From Halopseudomonas xinjiangensis (lineage in GTDB: Bacteria; Pseudomonadota; Gammaproteobacteria; Pseudomonadales; Pseudomonadaceae): a stretch of 64,000 bases of DNA. Made by a program: the position numbers and the translations under genes. This document shows positions 18,768 to 28,062 of the stretch, one piece after another; position 1 is the first letter of the stretch; every line of letters begins with the position of its first letter. The stretch covers positions 1,116,001 through 1,180,000 of the forward strand of contig NZ_LT629736.1 of the NCBI RefSeq assembly GCF_900104945.1, written 5' to 3'. The notes beneath the pieces were generated by a model that saw only the letters and a list, made by a program, of their open reading frames with translations, ran no database searches and was not told the DNA's origin.

Positions 18768-19160
18768 ATGTTCAACGAGCAGGAATACCAGATCGTATGG
18801 ATGATCTATCTCGCCGCGGCGGCTGGAGCGTTGCTGGTCTGGTGGCGCATGACGCGCTGGATTCGCTGGTGGTTTGTTCGTGAGCCCTTGGTCATTGCTA
18901 TGGCCGTGTTGCTGTTTACACCGTCTCGGGTCGAACCGCTACAACCGGAATTGGCACCGGCCTTCATCGTTTGGCTGCTGGACACGCTATTCGCGACGGG
19001 CAGCAATCAGGCTCGCATGCTGGGCGATCTGGCCCTGACGATGGCGGTGGCGCTGGTGGCGTATGCAGGCCTGGCGTGCTTGAGAGCGGCCTGGCAATAC
19101 TGGAGGGGTCGAAACGGGGAGCACGAAGGTGGCGGCCGGACGTCGAATCCGACCGCCTGA
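18768..19160 (+). CDS. Small conserved membrane protein, function unknown
   Basis: 130 residues starting MFNEQEYQIVWMIYL. Three hydrophobic segments are visible: about 10-27 (IVWMIYLAAAAGALLVWW), 41-55 (EPLVIAMAVLLFT) and 88-108 (DLALTMAVALVAYAGLACLR). Tryptophan and arginine cluster between the first two (WWRMTRWIRWWF). I recognise no enzymatic motif. The start is set at 18768; an in-frame codon upstream lies in the ptrB promoter region. It ends 3 bases before the convergent TetR gene. Confidence 0.7.
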   Translation: MFNEQEYQIVWMIYLAAAAGALLVWWRMTRWIRWWFVREPLVIAMAVLLFTPSRVEPLQPELAPAFIVWLLDTLFATGSNQARMLGDLALTMAVALVAYAGLACLRAAWQYWRGRNGEHEGGGRTSNPTA

Positions 19161-19163
19161 TAG

Positions 19164-19745
19164 TTATTGCTCTTTGCCCTGCTCGTACAGGGTCCGGGCC
19201 AGGCGCATGATCTGTTCCTGAAATTCGGTACGCTGTTCGTCGGTCATCGGGCAGATACCGATCTGCTCGAACAGGCGGTAACCGCGTACAGAGAAAAACA
19301 GAATGCTCGCCTGAGCAAGGCCAAGCGGGGACTTGGCCAGAATGTCGAACAAGCCCTGAACATCATCGGCGGTCGTTTGCAGCAGCGCCGGATCGCTTGC
19401 CGCTGCAGCGAATATGGCCGAGTCGAGGTTCTTTTCTTCGCTGGATTCGCTGAGGTTGCTCAGCAATAGCGCCTTCAATTCGCGCATTGGCTCGTCCGGC
19501 AGGACGCTTTCATAGGCGCCCCAGCGAACGCGGAAGCGTTCCAGGCGGTGCTCGATCATCGCAACGAGTAACGCCTCGCGATCCGGAAACATACCGCGCA
19601 AGGTCGCTTCGTCGGTACCGGTACGCTCGCTCAAACTGGCGAAGCTGAGCTGTGATGCACCCAGCTCGCTGACGATGGCTTCGGCGGCTCGGAAGACCGT
19701 CAGCCGAAGAGAATCATTGGTCTTTTGTGATTGATTGCTTTCCAC
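19164..19745 (-). CDS. TetR-family transcriptional regulator
   Basis: 193 residues. Residues about 12-60 form the TetR helix-turn-helix (RLTVFRAAEAIVSELGASQ, then FASLSERTGTDEATLRGMFP), followed by helices of a ligand/dimer domain. The start codon is GTG (19745-19743) with a GGAAGG-type site upstream on the minus strand. It stands alone between a convergent membrane-protein gene and the cold-shock gene, so its target cannot be guessed from context. Confidence 0.75.
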   Translation of the reverse strand: MESNQSQKTNDSLRLTVFRAAEAIVSELGASQLSFASLSERTGTDEATLRGMFPDREALLVAMIEHRLERFRVRWGAYESVLPDEPMRELKALLLSNLSESSEEKNLDSAIFAAAASDPALLQTTADDVQGLFDILAKSPLGLAQASILFFSVRGYRLFEQIGICPMTDEQRTEFQEQIMRLARTLYEQGKEQ

Positions 19746-19905
19746 TGCGAAAACCCCTTCCGGACGTCTGGTTAGAGTCGGTCGCTACCGGGATCTGGCC
19801 GGCCTGTTGCGCCCACTACGAATGGGCATAGGGTACGATTTACCGGCTGCACAGGCGAGCGTTTTTTACCGGCATGCAGGAGCGGGGCGGAGGAAAAAAA
19901 GACAT

Positions 19906-19934
19906 AAAAAAACCCGGCCAAGGCCGGGTTTTTT
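19906..19934 (-). terminator. Rho-independent terminator of the cold-shock gene
   Basis: AACCCGGCC (19911-19919) pairs with GGCCGGGTT (19922-19930). A's lie on the left and T's on the right, so on the minus strand the stem is followed by a T run. It could also work in the other direction. Confidence 0.85.
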
Positions 19935-19947
19935 CTCAAATCATCGG

Positions 19948-20151
19948 TTAGATGATCTGAATGTTCGCAGCTTGCTTGCCCTTCGGACCAGTAGTGATGT
20001 CGAAAGACACCTTCTGGTTCTCGGCAAGGGACTTGAAGCCCTGAACCTTGATCTCGGAGAAGTGGGCAAACAGATCGTCACCGCCGCCGTCCGGAGTAAT
20101 GAAGCCGAAGCCTTTAGTGTCGTTGAACCACTTAACTGTACCAGTTGCCAT
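19948..20151 (-). CDS. Cold-shock protein of the CspA family
   Basis: 67 residues, a single cold-shock OB-fold that binds single-stranded RNA/DNA and melts RNA structure. RNP1 is [12 protein letters not shown] near residues 7-18 and RNP2 is the DLFAHF segment near 28-33; the C-terminus ([10 protein letters not shown]) is typical. The start [10 protein letters not shown] at 20151 is chosen over an in-frame ATG 18 bases upstream because it gives the standard N-terminus. A terminator follows directly. The leader upstream is long, as in cold-inducible csp genes, but cold induction is not shown. Confidence 0.93.
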   Translation of the reverse strand: MATGTVKWFNDTKGFGFITPDGGGDDLFAHFSEIKVQGFKSLAENQKVSFDITTGPKGKQAANIQII

Positions 20152-20313
20152 TTCGGTAATTCCTATCAAATTTAAGTACTTGAGCTTTCGCTCAATTTAG
20201 CGCGGGAATCAAAGATTGCGAGAATGACAAACTTACGTACTGGACAGTGCGCTTGCAGCCTACAACTCTATCTTGAAAACCTACGCGCCCACTCTGCGCC
20301 TTAAGACCGAACA

Positions 20314-20319
20314 TGTCAA
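20314..20319 (-). promoter_or_regulatory. Possible -35 element of the cold-shock gene
   Basis: TTGACA on the minus strand, 163 bases before the cspA-type ATG. The matching -10 (about 17 bases on) is poor, so the call is tentative. If correct, the mRNA has a 5' leader of roughly 130 bases, comparable to cold-shock mRNAs. The rest of 20152-20424 is AT-richer than its surroundings and shows no gene. Confidence 0.3.
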
Positions 20320-20424
20320 GCATTCGCCGTCTTTCAGTGGTCAGGCATATAAATGGACGAAATTCAGTATACGTCAGTTTCCAAAAAAGACATCCCTTTC
20401 GTCGGAAATTTTAAAAGACCTGGC

Positions 20425-22149
20425 TTACGGCTCGTTTCGTGCCGGTTTAGAGCGCCTGTACGGGTACACATCGATGATCAGGCCGGCGCGAATCTTGTCC
20501 TGCATGCCTTTCCAGTAGTCGGCATCGAACAGTTCGCCATGCATGCTGATGAACAGCCGGCGATGCTTGATATCCGCGAAGAGGAACACCGGAAACTCTT
20601 CAGGGAACACATCGTTCGGGCCGACGGAATACCAGGGCTCCCCCGACATCTCCTGTTCCGGGTACATGGGCTCGGGAATGTGTCGGAAATTCACTTCCGT
20701 GAGGTAGCTGATCTCATCGTAGTCGTAGAACACCACCCGACCGTGTCGGGTCACGCCAAAGTTCTTCAGCAGCATGTCGCCGGGGAAGATATTGGCTGCG
20801 GCGAGTTCCTTGATTGACTTGCCATAGTCATAGAGGGCCTCGCGGGTTTGCGTCTCGCTGGCGTTTTCCAGATAGATGTTGAGCGGGATCATGCGACGCT
20901 CGGTCCAGCAGTGACGAATCAGGATCACGTCGCCTTCTTCGATCACGGTCGAGGCAGCGACCTCCAGTAGCTCCGCCAGGCACTCCGGCTCGAACTTGTC
21001 GCGCGGGAAACGAAAGTCCGAAAACTCCTGGGTGTCGGCCATGCGTCCGACCCGGTCGTGTCGCTTCACCAGTCGGTATTTTTCGATGACGGTCGAGCGT
21101 TCGATGTTCTTGGACGGCGCGAAGCGGTCCTTGATGATCTTGAACACCGTGCTGAAGCCGGGGAGAGTGAACACGCTCATGACCATACCGCGCACACCTG
21201 GCGCCATCATGAAGCGGTCCTCGTTGTTCGCCAGGTGGTCGATCAGCGAACGATAGAATTCGGACTTGCCCTGCTTGTAGAAGCCAATCGCGGTATACAG
21301 TTCGGCAATGTGCTTGCCCGGCAGCAGACGCTTTATGAAGCCGACCACTTCGCACGGCACCGGTGCATCGACCATGAAATAGGAGCGGGTGAACGAGAAG
21401 ATGATCGAGACTTCCGACTCGTCGGTAATCAGCGTGTCGACGCTGATACCCTGATTTTCCTTATGAACCAGCGCCAGCACGAAAGGCCACTGCTCGCCGT
21501 GGCTAAGCAGTCGCCCGACCAGGTAGGCTCCCTTGTTGCGATAGAACACCGATTGAATCATCTCTGCGGTCAGGTCGCTGTCGAGCTGTGCCCAGTCGGG
21601 CAGACCCTGCTTGAGCTGATCGACCACCAACTGACGGTCGCGGGCATAGTCTTCCCAGGGCACCTCGAAGGCGAATTCGTCGAGGATCTGTCTGGCCAAG
21701 TCGTCCAGCGATCCGCCGGAGATGAAGCCTCGGGTCAGCGGAATATGCGACGGCGGCCGTGTCAGCGGTCTGGTGCTATGTACGAACATGGTCTGGTCGC
21801 TGATCTCGTCGTGCTGATGCAGGCGACAGAAAATCGAGTTGAACCAGGTTTCAGCCAGCTCACCGTCGAAACGCTGATCGATCAGATCGATATACGCCTG
21901 CCGAATCCCAGGCCAGCTTTCCACTTGCATGCTGGTGTGTTCAGCGTCGACAGAGCCGAGGCTGTCAGCGGTCAGGTCTACACACTCTTCGTAAAGATTG
22001 ATGCGGGCGGTCGAGGCATCCTGAATGTCGATCCAGCGCGCCTGCTCGAAGCGAGCCCGAGCGCCCAGGGTCAGCTGGCGAAAGCGTTTCCGGTAATCGT
22101 CGAAGCCGTCGATGATGTGTTGGGCAATGCGTTCGTAGCTGTTGGACAT
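20425..22149 (-). CDS. aceK: AceK, isocitrate dehydrogenase kinase/phosphatase
   Basis: 574 residues, the usual AceK length. It phosphorylates and dephosphorylates isocitrate dehydrogenase on one active site, switching carbon between the TCA cycle and the glyoxylate bypass. Family landmarks are the N-terminal [20 protein letters not shown], the kinase-like segment [17 protein letters not shown] and the catalytic [17 protein letters not shown] near 455-471. In enterobacteria it follows aceBA; here, as in pseudomonads, it stands alone. Start ATG at 22149. Confidence 0.97.
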   Translation of the reverse strand: MSNSYERIAQHIIDGFDDYRKRFRQLTLGARARFEQARWIDIQDASTARINLYEECVDLTADSLGSVDAEHTSMQVESWPGIRQAYIDLIDQRFDGELAETWFNSIFCRLHQHDEISDQTMFVHSTRPLTRPPSHIPLTRGFISGGSLDDLARQILDEFAFEVPWEDYARDRQLVVDQLKQGLPDWAQLDSDLTAEMIQSVFYRNKGAYLVGRLLSHGEQWPFVLALVHKENQGISVDTLITDESEVSIIFSFTRSYFMVDAPVPCEVVGFIKRLLPGKHIAELYTAIGFYKQGKSEFYRSLIDHLANNEDRFMMAPGVRGMVMSVFTLPGFSTVFKIIKDRFAPSKNIERSTVIEKYRLVKRHDRVGRMADTQEFSDFRFPRDKFEPECLAELLEVAASTVIEEGDVILIRHCWTERRMIPLNIYLENASETQTREALYDYGKSIKELAAANIFPGDMLLKNFGVTRHGRVVFYDYDEISYLTEVNFRHIPEPMYPEQEMSGEPWYSVGPNDVFPEEFPVFLFADIKHRRLFISMHGELFDADYWKGMQDKIRAGLIIDVYPYRRSKPARNEP

Positions 22150-22251
22150 GAAGGGCCGCGCCTGGAAGAAGAAACAGCCGGCAGCATAGCCAGATTGTTT
22201 CGGTGGCGGAAGTGCTCTTCAGTCGCAGACGGTACGGCGAATGTGGCGGGG

Positions 22252-22293
22252 TAAGGGGAACAGCTCCGGCGTGATTGCGTTGCGCCGGAGCTG
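22252..22293 (-). terminator. Terminator after cysK
   Basis: CAGCTCCGGCG (22261-22271) and CGCCGGAGCTG (22283-22293) form a perfect 11-bp stem with an 11-base loop, 12 bases past the cysK stop. The minus-strand flank is TTCCCCTT, a weak U-tract. Confidence 0.65.
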
Positions 22294-22305
22294 CTGCACA
22301 GACGG

Positions 22306-23280
22306 TTACTGCACGTTTTCCTGTTCGCTGAACAGGTCAGAGAACAGCATCGTCGAGAGGTAGCGCTCGCCGGAATCCGGAAGCACGACGACGATGGTTT
22401 TGTTCTGCATGGCCGGATCCTGCGCCAGGCGGACAGCAGCCGCCATCGCCGCACCACCTGAAATGCCGCAGAGAATGCCTTCTTCGCGCATCAGACGCAG
22501 CGCCACTTCCTTGGACTCGTCATCGGTGACCTGTTCGACCCGGTCGACCATGTCGAGATCGAGATTCTTCGGCACGAAACCTGCGCCGATGCCTTGAATC
22601 TTGTGGGGGCTGGGCTTGATCTCGTCGCCCGCCATGGCCTGGGTAATGACTGGAGAACTGACCGGCTCTACGGCGACCGAGAGAATGTTCTTGCCCTGAG
22701 TCTGCTTTATATAGCGGGAAACGCCGGTAATGGTGCCGCCGGTGCCGACGCCTGCAACCAGTACGTCGACCGCGCCGTCAGTATCGTTCCAGATCTCCGG
22801 TCCGGTGGTCTTCTCGTGGATGGCCGGGTTGGACGGGTTTTCAAACTGCTGAAGCAGCAGAAACTGCTCGGGATCGCTGTCGGCGAGCTCGCGGGCTTTT
22901 TCGATGGCGCCTTTCATGCCCTTGGCCGGCTCGGTAAGCACCAGTTCGGCACCCAGCGCCTTCAGCACCTTGCGCCGCTCGAGACTCATCGAGGCCGGCA
23001 TGGTCAGGATAAGCTTGTAACCACGGCTGGCCGCGACGAAAGCCAGGCCGATGCCGGTGTTCCCGGACGTCGGCTCGACAATCGTCATGCCAGGCTTGAG
23101 CCGGCCGGCCGACTCTGCATCCCATACCATGCTTGCGCCAATACGGCATTTCACCGAGTAGGCGGGATTACGGCCTTCGATCTTGGCCAGGATGGTCACG
23201 CCCTTGGGCGCGAGTCGGTTGATGCGGACCAGAGGGGTATTGCCGATCGATTGGGAATTGTCGGCGAAGATGCGGGTCAT
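22306..23280 (-). CDS. cysK: CysK, O-acetylserine sulfhydrylase A
   Basis: 324-residue PLP enzyme that makes cysteine from O-acetylserine and sulfide. The PLP lysine is Lys44 (SVKCRIGA). The substrate loop is EPTSGNTGI near 70-78, the phosphate-binding loop is [10 protein letters not shown] near 177-186, and the C-terminus carries [11 protein letters not shown]. The sequence resembles CysK (A isoform) more than CysM along its length. The start is the ATG at 23280 ([16 protein letters not shown]): GGAG precedes it, while an in-frame ATG 15 bases earlier has no site. Confidence 0.95.
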   Translation of the reverse strand: MTRIFADNSQSIGNTPLVRINRLAPKGVTILAKIEGRNPAYSVKCRIGASMVWDAESAGRLKPGMTIVEPTSGNTGIGLAFVAASRGYKLILTMPASMSLERRKVLKALGAELVLTEPAKGMKGAIEKARELADSDPEQFLLLQQFENPSNPAIHEKTTGPEIWNDTDGAVDVLVAGVGTGGTITGVSRYIKQTQGKNILSVAVEPVSSPVITQAMAGDEIKPSPHKIQGIGAGFVPKNLDLDMVDRVEQVTDDESKEVALRLMREEGILCGISGGAAMAAAVRLAQDPAMQNKTIVVVLPDSGERYLSTMLFSDLFSEQENVQ

Positions 23281-23516
23281 GTCAGAAGACTCCATGTGGC
23301 GTTGCCAGAGTCATTCAGCGTAAAGCTGCCGGCCGAGACCTGCAAGCTGACCCTGAATAAACACCTGCCGCGGCTGATGCGCCGGGCACATGGTTATCAG
23401 ACTTGTGAATATCCCCGTTCGTTTACACTCGATTCGGGAGCACGCTATAGTGATTTTTTCCCCGTATCCATGAATCGCCTGGTCAGCCGGGCTGTCGTCC
23501 AAGGAACATATTCAAG

Positions 23517-24362
23517 ATGAAATTCGAAGGCACTCAGTCCTACGTCGCGACCGACGACCTGAAGCTCGCGGTCAACGCAGCCATTACCCTGCAGCGTCCG
23601 TTGCTGGTCAAGGGTGAGCCAGGTACCGGCAAGACCATGCTCGCCGAACAGCTGGCCGAGTCGCTGGGCGCCAATCTGATCACCTGGCATATCAAGTCCA
23701 CGACCAAGGCACACCAGGGCCTGTATGAATACGATGCGGTAAGCCGTCTGCGTGATTCGCAGATGGGCGACGACAAGGTCCATGACATCCGCAACTACAT
23801 CAAGAAGGGCAAGCTGTGGGAAGCGTTCGAGTCAGATCAGCGCGCCATTCTGTTGATTGACGAAATCGACAAGGCAGACATCGAGTTCCCCAATGACCTG
23901 TTGCAGGAACTGGACAAGATGGAATTCTACGTTTACGAGACCAATGAGACGATCAAGGCCAAGCAGCGCCCGATCATCATCATTACCTCGAACAACGAGA
24001 AAGAGCTGCCCGACGCCTTCCTGCGCCGCTGCTTCTTCCATTACATCGCCTTCCCCGACCGTGACACCATGCAGAAGATCGTCAACGTCCACTTCCCGGA
24101 CATCAGCAAGGATCTGGTGGCCGAAGCGATGGACGTTTTCTTTGACGTGCGTAAGGTCCCGGGCCTGAAGAAGAAACCCTCGACGTCTGAACTGGTCGAC
24201 TGGCTGAAGCTGCTGATGGCCGATCAGATTCCCGAAACAGTGCTGCGCGACCGCGACCCGACCAAGGCGATCCCGCCGCTGTATGGCGCCCTGTTGAAGA
24301 ACGAGCAGGACGTCCAGCTGCTCGAGCGTCTGGCGTTCATGACGCGTCGGCAGAATCGCTGA
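23517..24362 (+). CDS. MoxR-family AAA+ ATPase
   Basis: 281 residues. Walker A GEPGTGKTM near 38-46, Walker B ILLIDEIDKAD near 103-113, sensor ITSNNEKELPDAFLRRC near 149-165. MoxR ATPases work with a VWA-domain partner as chaperones that mature or insert cofactors into enzyme complexes. The CoxE-like VWA protein two genes downstream is the likely partner. AAGGA precedes the ATG. Client unknown. Confidence 0.9.
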   Translation: MKFEGTQSYVATDDLKLAVNAAITLQRPLLVKGEPGTGKTMLAEQLAESLGANLITWHIKSTTKAHQGLYEYDAVSRLRDSQMGDDKVHDIRNYIKKGKLWEAFESDQRAILLIDEIDKADIEFPNDLLQELDKMEFYVYETNETIKAKQRPIIIITSNNEKELPDAFLRRCFFHYIAFPDRDTMQKIVNVHFPDISKDLVAEAMDVFFDVRKVPGLKKKPSTSELVDWLKLLMADQIPETVLRDRDPTKAIPPLYGALLKNEQDVQLLERLAFMTRRQNR

Positions 24363-24410
24363 TCCAAACCTGCTCCGCGCTGGGGCAGGGCAACGGAGAA
24401 GGAGACTGAC

Positions 24411-24803
24411 ATGCATACTGGTAGCTGCCTATGTGGCGCAGTGAAATATCGCATCGATTCACCGATCCAGAGCCTGACCCACTGCCATTGCAGCATGTGC
24501 CGCAAGGCTCATGGCGCGGCGTTCGCGACATACGCGAGCGTGCCGCTGGACAGGTTTCACTTTACCCAGGGTAAGGATGAGCTGGGCGTTTACCACTCTT
24601 CCGAGCACGTCACGCGGACGTTCTGCAAGCATTGCGGGGCGAACCTGCAGTTTGTGGACAACCGCGAAGATGAAGTCGGTGTAGCGGCTGGCACGCTCGA
24701 TTCGACGCTGGGCGTTCCGCAGCAATCGCATATCTTCGTCGCTTCCAAGGCCGACTGGTATGAGATTCGCGACGGGCTGCCCGAGCATGACGAAGACGCC
24801 TGA
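24411..24803 (+). CDS. GFA-family (CENP-V type) zinc protein
   Basis: 130 residues with the zinc-binding cysteines of the GFA/CENP-V fold: Cys6-x-Cys8 (GSCLCGAVKY), a CHCSMC cluster at 25-30, and FCKHCGANL. The family was named for glutathione-dependent formaldehyde-activating enzyme, but most members have no proven activity. AAGGAG precedes the ATG. It lies between the MoxR ATPase and its probable VWA partner on the same strand, so it may be co-expressed with them. Confidence 0.85.
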   Translation: MHTGSCLCGAVKYRIDSPIQSLTHCHCSMCRKAHGAAFATYASVPLDRFHFTQGKDELGVYHSSEHVTRTFCKHCGANLQFVDNREDEVGVAAGTLDSTLGVPQQSHIFVASKADWYEIRDGLPEHDEDA

Positions 24804-24818
24804 CCCACATGATATTTC

Positions 24819-24836
24819 GCGCGCCTCGAGGCGCGC
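24819..24836. repeat. Perfect 18-bp palindrome between GFA and VWA genes
   Basis: Arms GCGCGCCTC and GAGGCGCGC with no spacer, 16 bases after the GFA-protein stop. No T run follows. It could lower read-through into the VWA gene or be a protein site. Confidence 0.4.
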
Positions 24837-24854
24837 CCCAGAGGTTCCGTAACA

Positions 24855-26033
24855 ATGCTGCTTGGCCTGTTTAATGAAATGCGCACCGCCAAGGTGCCGG
24901 TATCGGTCCGCGAGCTGCTGGATCTGATCAATGCGCTCAAGCATCACGTGGTGTTCGCGGATATGGACGAGTTCTACTATCTGTCGCGTACCATCATGGT
25001 CAAGGACGAGCGCCACTTCGACAAGTTCGACCGCGCGTTCGGGGCCTACTTCAATGGCTTGCAAGATTTGAATCAGTTGATCGAGGCGATGATCCCCGAA
25101 GACTGGTTGCGCAAGGAATTCGAGAAAATGCTCACCGACGAGGAGAAGGCCAAGATCCAATCGCTTGGCGGCCTCGACAAGCTCATCGAAGAGTTCAAGA
25201 AGCGTCTCGAAGAACAGAAGGAAAAGCATGCCGGTGGCAACAAGTGGATTGGCACCGGCGGTACCAGTCCGTTCGGCTCCGGTGGCTACAACCCCGAGGG
25301 CATTCGCGTGGGCGACGCCGGCAAACGTCAGGGCAGGGCGGCGAAGGTCTGGGATCAGCGCGAGTACAAGAATCTTGACGATTCGGTAGAGCTCGGTACG
25401 CGCAACATCAAGGTCGCGCTACGCCGCTTGCGCAAGTTTGCCCGCCAGGGTGCGCCGGACGAGCTGGATATCGACGGCACCATCGATCACACCGCCCGCG
25501 ACGCCGGCCTGTTGAATATCCAGATGCGCCCCGAGCGCCGCAACGCGGTGAAGCTGTTGCTGCTGTTCGATATTGGCGGCTCGATGGATGCGCACATCAA
25601 GGTGTGCGAAGAGCTCTTTTCAGCCTGCCGGACCGAGTTCAAGCATCTGGAATATTTCTACTTTCACAACTGCGTCTACGAGTCGGTGTGGAAGAACAAT
25701 CTGCGCCGGACGGCAGAGCGTACGCCGACCATCGATCTGCTGCACAAATACGGTCCTGACTACAAGGTCATTTTCGTCGGTGACGCGGCCATGGCGCCGT
25801 ACGAGATCACCCAGCCCGGCGGCAGCGTCGAACATTGGAACGAAGAGGCCGGGCACGTGTGGATCCAGCGTTTCATGGAGAAGTACAAGAAGCTTATCTG
25901 GATCAACCCGTACCCGCGCGACACCTGGGACTACACCACCTCGACGCGGATCATCCGCGATCTGGTGGAAGACCGGATGTATCCCTTGACCCTGCAAGGG
26001 TTGGAAGACGGGATGAAGTTTCTCGCCAAGTAA
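24855..26033 (+). CDS. CoxE-like VWA-domain protein, MoxR partner
   Basis: 392 residues. An N-terminal helical part (1-130) ends in a Lys/Glu-rich coiled coil, a Gly-rich linker follows (GGNKWIGTGGTSPFGSGG), and the C-terminal VWA domain (about 225-385) has the metal-site motif as DIGGSMD, with Gly at the first Ser position of the classic DxSxS. Later metal-site elements VGDAAM and the tail IRDLVEDRMYPLTLQGLE fit CoxE-like proteins. These pair with MoxR ATPases in maturation of metal or multi-subunit enzymes. The target is not indicated. Confidence 0.85.
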   Translation: MLLGLFNEMRTAKVPVSVRELLDLINALKHHVVFADMDEFYYLSRTIMVKDERHFDKFDRAFGAYFNGLQDLNQLIEAMIPEDWLRKEFEKMLTDEEKAKIQSLGGLDKLIEEFKKRLEEQKEKHAGGNKWIGTGGTSPFGSGGYNPEGIRVGDAGKRQGRAAKVWDQREYKNLDDSVELGTRNIKVALRRLRKFARQGAPDELDIDGTIDHTARDAGLLNIQMRPERRNAVKLLLLFDIGGSMDAHIKVCEELFSACRTEFKHLEYFYFHNCVYESVWKNNLRRTAERTPTIDLLHKYGPDYKVIFVGDAAMAPYEITQPGGSVEHWNEEAGHVWIQRFMEKYKKLIWINPYPRDTWDYTTSTRIIRDLVEDRMYPLTLQGLEDGMKFLAK

Positions 26034-26056
26034 CGGTCAAGCGGGCAGCGAAACCC

Positions 26057-26170
26057 CTTCGCGGTCATACCCGCTCCTACAGCTCGAGGCTGGGTCGGGT
26101 GTTGATGTAGGAGCGCACCTGGGCGCGAAGCAGAGTCCCGAAACCCCTTCGCGGCCAGGTCCGCTCTTAA
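26057..26170. repeat. REP-like repeat cluster (one single, one inverted pair)
   Basis: Three units of about 25 bases with a GTAGGAG head and a short stem: 26057-26081 on the minus strand (stem GCGG/CCGC), 26106-26130 on the plus strand (stem GCGC/GCGC), and 26147-26170 on the minus strand (GCGG/CCGC, head decayed to TTAAGAG). The last two form a head-out inverted pair. They fill the gap between two convergent genes. Confidence 0.85.
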
Positions 26171-26207
26171 ACAGGACGAGGCTGAATCGGTCTTGATGTG
26201 TTACCGC

Positions 26208-26891
26208 TCAGACCTCCGCCCAGCGTCTCAGCAGGTTGTGATACACCCCCGTCAATTGCAGGATATCGCCATCGCCCTTGGGCTGCCTTGGGGTAAGCGA
26301 TTGGATTGACTGATCCAGATCGAACAGTAAGGTTCGCTTCCCTTCGTCGCGCACCATGCTCTGAATCCAGAAAAACGAACACACGCGGGCGCCCCGTGTA
26401 ACGGGCTCCACCCGGTGCAGGCTGGACGAGGGGTAAAGCACCATGTCGCCCGCTTCCAGCTTGACCTGCTGCGCGCCGAAGGCAGTCTCGATCGTCAGTT
26501 CGCCACCGTCGTACTCATCCGGCTCGCAGAGGAACAAGGTGGCCGACAGGTCACTGCGCAGGGTGCCATGCACCCCAGGCAGCGGCATGACAGCTCCGTC
26601 GACATGTGCGCCGTAGTGCCCGCCGCCGCTGTAACGGTTGAACTTCGGTGGGTAGATCCTTTCCGGCAAGGCGGCCGAGATGAACAGCGGGTGGCTGCCC
26701 AGGCGTCGAAGGATGTGATTGCCGAGCTCGATCGCTACGCTCGCGTTCTCGTCCAGTTGCTGATTGTGCTTCACACCTGAAGCGAGCGAGCCGGCGGTCT
26801 TCGTACCGTCCTGCCAATCACTTTGATCGAGGTGCTTGCGAATTTGACGGACTTCGTCCTTGTTAAGAACACCGTCGATGGTCATCAGCAT
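26208..26891 (-). CDS. piuC: PiuC-type Fe(II)/2-oxoglutarate dioxygenase
   Basis: 227 residues, PiuC/YbiX family. The iron facial triad is visible: His and Asp in GAHVDGAV, and the distal His in [10 protein letters not shown], with the 2OG-binding Arg in TRGAR. In other bacteria these genes accompany Fiu/PiuA catecholate siderophore receptors, and several are Fur regulated; the substrate is unknown. The ATG at 26891 has GGAG seven bases upstream and overlaps the dehydrogenase stop by seven bases, so translation is coupled. It is the last gene of the iron operon starting at exbB. Confidence 0.88.
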   Translation of the reverse strand: MLMTIDGVLNKDEVRQIRKHLDQSDWQDGTKTAGSLASGVKHNQQLDENASVAIELGNHILRRLGSHPLFISAALPERIYPPKFNRYSGGGHYGAHVDGAVMPLPGVHGTLRSDLSATLFLCEPDEYDGGELTIETAFGAQQVKLEAGDMVLYPSSSLHRVEPVTRGARVCSFFWIQSMVRDEGKRTLLFDLDQSIQSLTPRQPKGDGDILQLTGVYHNLLRRWAEV

Positions 26892-27997
26892 CGCGCTTCT
26901 CCAGTTACGCAGTCGGCAGTGATGTCGGCCAGGGCAGGGGTGCCGGCCAGCGCCATGCAAAGCTCGAGTTCGTCGCGTAGCAACTTGAGCATATGAGCGA
27001 CGCCAAGTGCACCGGCGACAGCCAGTGCGTAACCCTGTAATCGCCCCACCAGCACAGCATCGGCACCGCAGGCTAACGCCTTGAAAATATCGGTTCCGCT
27101 GCGGATGCCGCCATCCATCAGCAACGGATAGTCAGCGCCGAGCGCTGCGCGGAGCCGGGGCAGGGCTGCCAGGGTCGAGGCGGAGCCGTCCAGTGCCCTA
27201 CCGCCATGGTTGGACACGACGACACCGGTCACGCCCAGATCACGCATTTTCAGCGCATCGCCAGGATGCAAGGCACCTTTGGCGATTATTGGTAAACGGC
27301 TATGTTCCAACAGCCAGGCAAGATCGCTCCAGCGCGGAGCTTCGGACATCATCCCATGTAGCACGATGCTCTGCCCGGGCTCGAGTGTGACTTGCTCGGG
27401 AGGAGCGAATCCGGAGAGGTTGGTTGGCGGAAGATCGCTTGGAAAGCGAAAGTCGGCGACCTGCGCGCGACGACTCAGCGGCTGGACGGGGGTGTCCAGC
27501 GTGACGACGATAGCCTGATAGCCAGCTGCTTCGGCTCGGCGCAACAGCGCGAGGGTGTCGCTTCGACGCGGCTGGAAATACAACTGGAACCACTTTGGTG
27601 CGACCGTGATGTCAGCGATGTCTTCCAGACTGAGAGAGCTGAGCGTGCTGGAGACAAAGCCGCAGCCTGTCGCAGCCGCCGCCCGCGCCGATGCGCTTTC
27701 TGCGTCGGAATGCAGCAGTCGCTGATGTCCAAGCGGGGCAAGCAGAATGGGATGCTCAAGGGAAGTCCCGCAGAGCTCCACCCGCGTGCTGGCTGTGCTG
27801 AAATCATTCAGCAGGCGCGGCTGGATACGTACGTCGTCGAAGGCGTGTCGATTCGCACGCAGGGTTTGTTCAGTACCGCTGCCACCGGCCAGCCAGGCCA
27901 AAGTCGGCGGGGAAATATGGTCAGCTGCACGTTGTTCGTAATCGGCAGCTGAGAGAATATCGGCTGGAATTCGATCCAGCGGGGGAAGTACGGTCAT
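26885..27997 (-). CDS. FMN-dependent alpha-hydroxy-acid dehydrogenase
   Basis: 370 residues of the lactate/glycolate/mandelate oxidoreductase family. FMN and active-site landmarks: WFQLYFQ, the catalytic His-Arg motif [34 protein letters not shown] and [10 protein letters not shown]. It oxidises an alpha-hydroxy acid to the keto acid; which acid is not evident. ATG at 27997 with AGGA eight bases upstream. Its place between a TonB receptor gene and piuC is unusual for a lactate dehydrogenase and suggests a role with a hydroxy-acid-containing siderophore or its breakdown. It is separated from the receptor gene by a strong hairpin. Confidence 0.85.
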   Translation of the reverse strand: MTVLPPLDRIPADILSAADYEQRAADHISPPTLAWLAGGSGTEQTLRANRHAFDDVRIQPRLLNDFSTASTRVELCGTSLEHPILLAPLGHQRLLHSDAESASARAAAATGCGFVSSTLSSLSLEDIADITVAPKWFQLYFQPRRSDTLALLRRAEAAGYQAIVVTLDTPVQPLSRRAQVADFRFPSDLPPTNLSGFAPPEQVTLEPGQSIVLHGMMSEAPRWSDLAWLLEHSRLPIIAKGALHPGDALKMRDLGVTGVVVSNHGGRALDGSASTLAALPRLRAALGADYPLLMDGGIRSGTDIFKALACGADAVLVGRLQGYALAVAGALGVAHMLKLLRDELELCMALAGTPALADITADCVTGEARC

Positions 27998-28020
27998 GGT
28001 GATTCCTGGCGTAAACCCAG

Positions 28021-28051
28021 CGGGCACCGGTGACGATATCACCGGTGCCCG
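28021..28051. terminator. Strong intercistronic hairpin downstream of the receptor gene
   Basis: CGGGCACCGGTGA (28021-28033) pairs perfectly over 13 bases with TCACCGGTGCCCG (28039-28051), loop of five. It starts 11 bases after the receptor stop on the minus strand. The flank lacks a U-tract, so partial termination or protection of the upstream mRNA is more likely than full termination. Confidence 0.6.
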
Positions 28052-28062
28052 CCTGGCACGAA

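Noticed and set aside
24855..26033. VWA metal site as defective because of DxGxS
   Set aside because: I recall this variant in CoxE-like relatives, so it is not evidence of decay here.
26057..26170. Possible CRISPR array from repeated units
   Set aside because: Units are inverted pairs of a stem-loop REP family scattered genome-style, not direct repeats with regular unique spacers; no cas genes.
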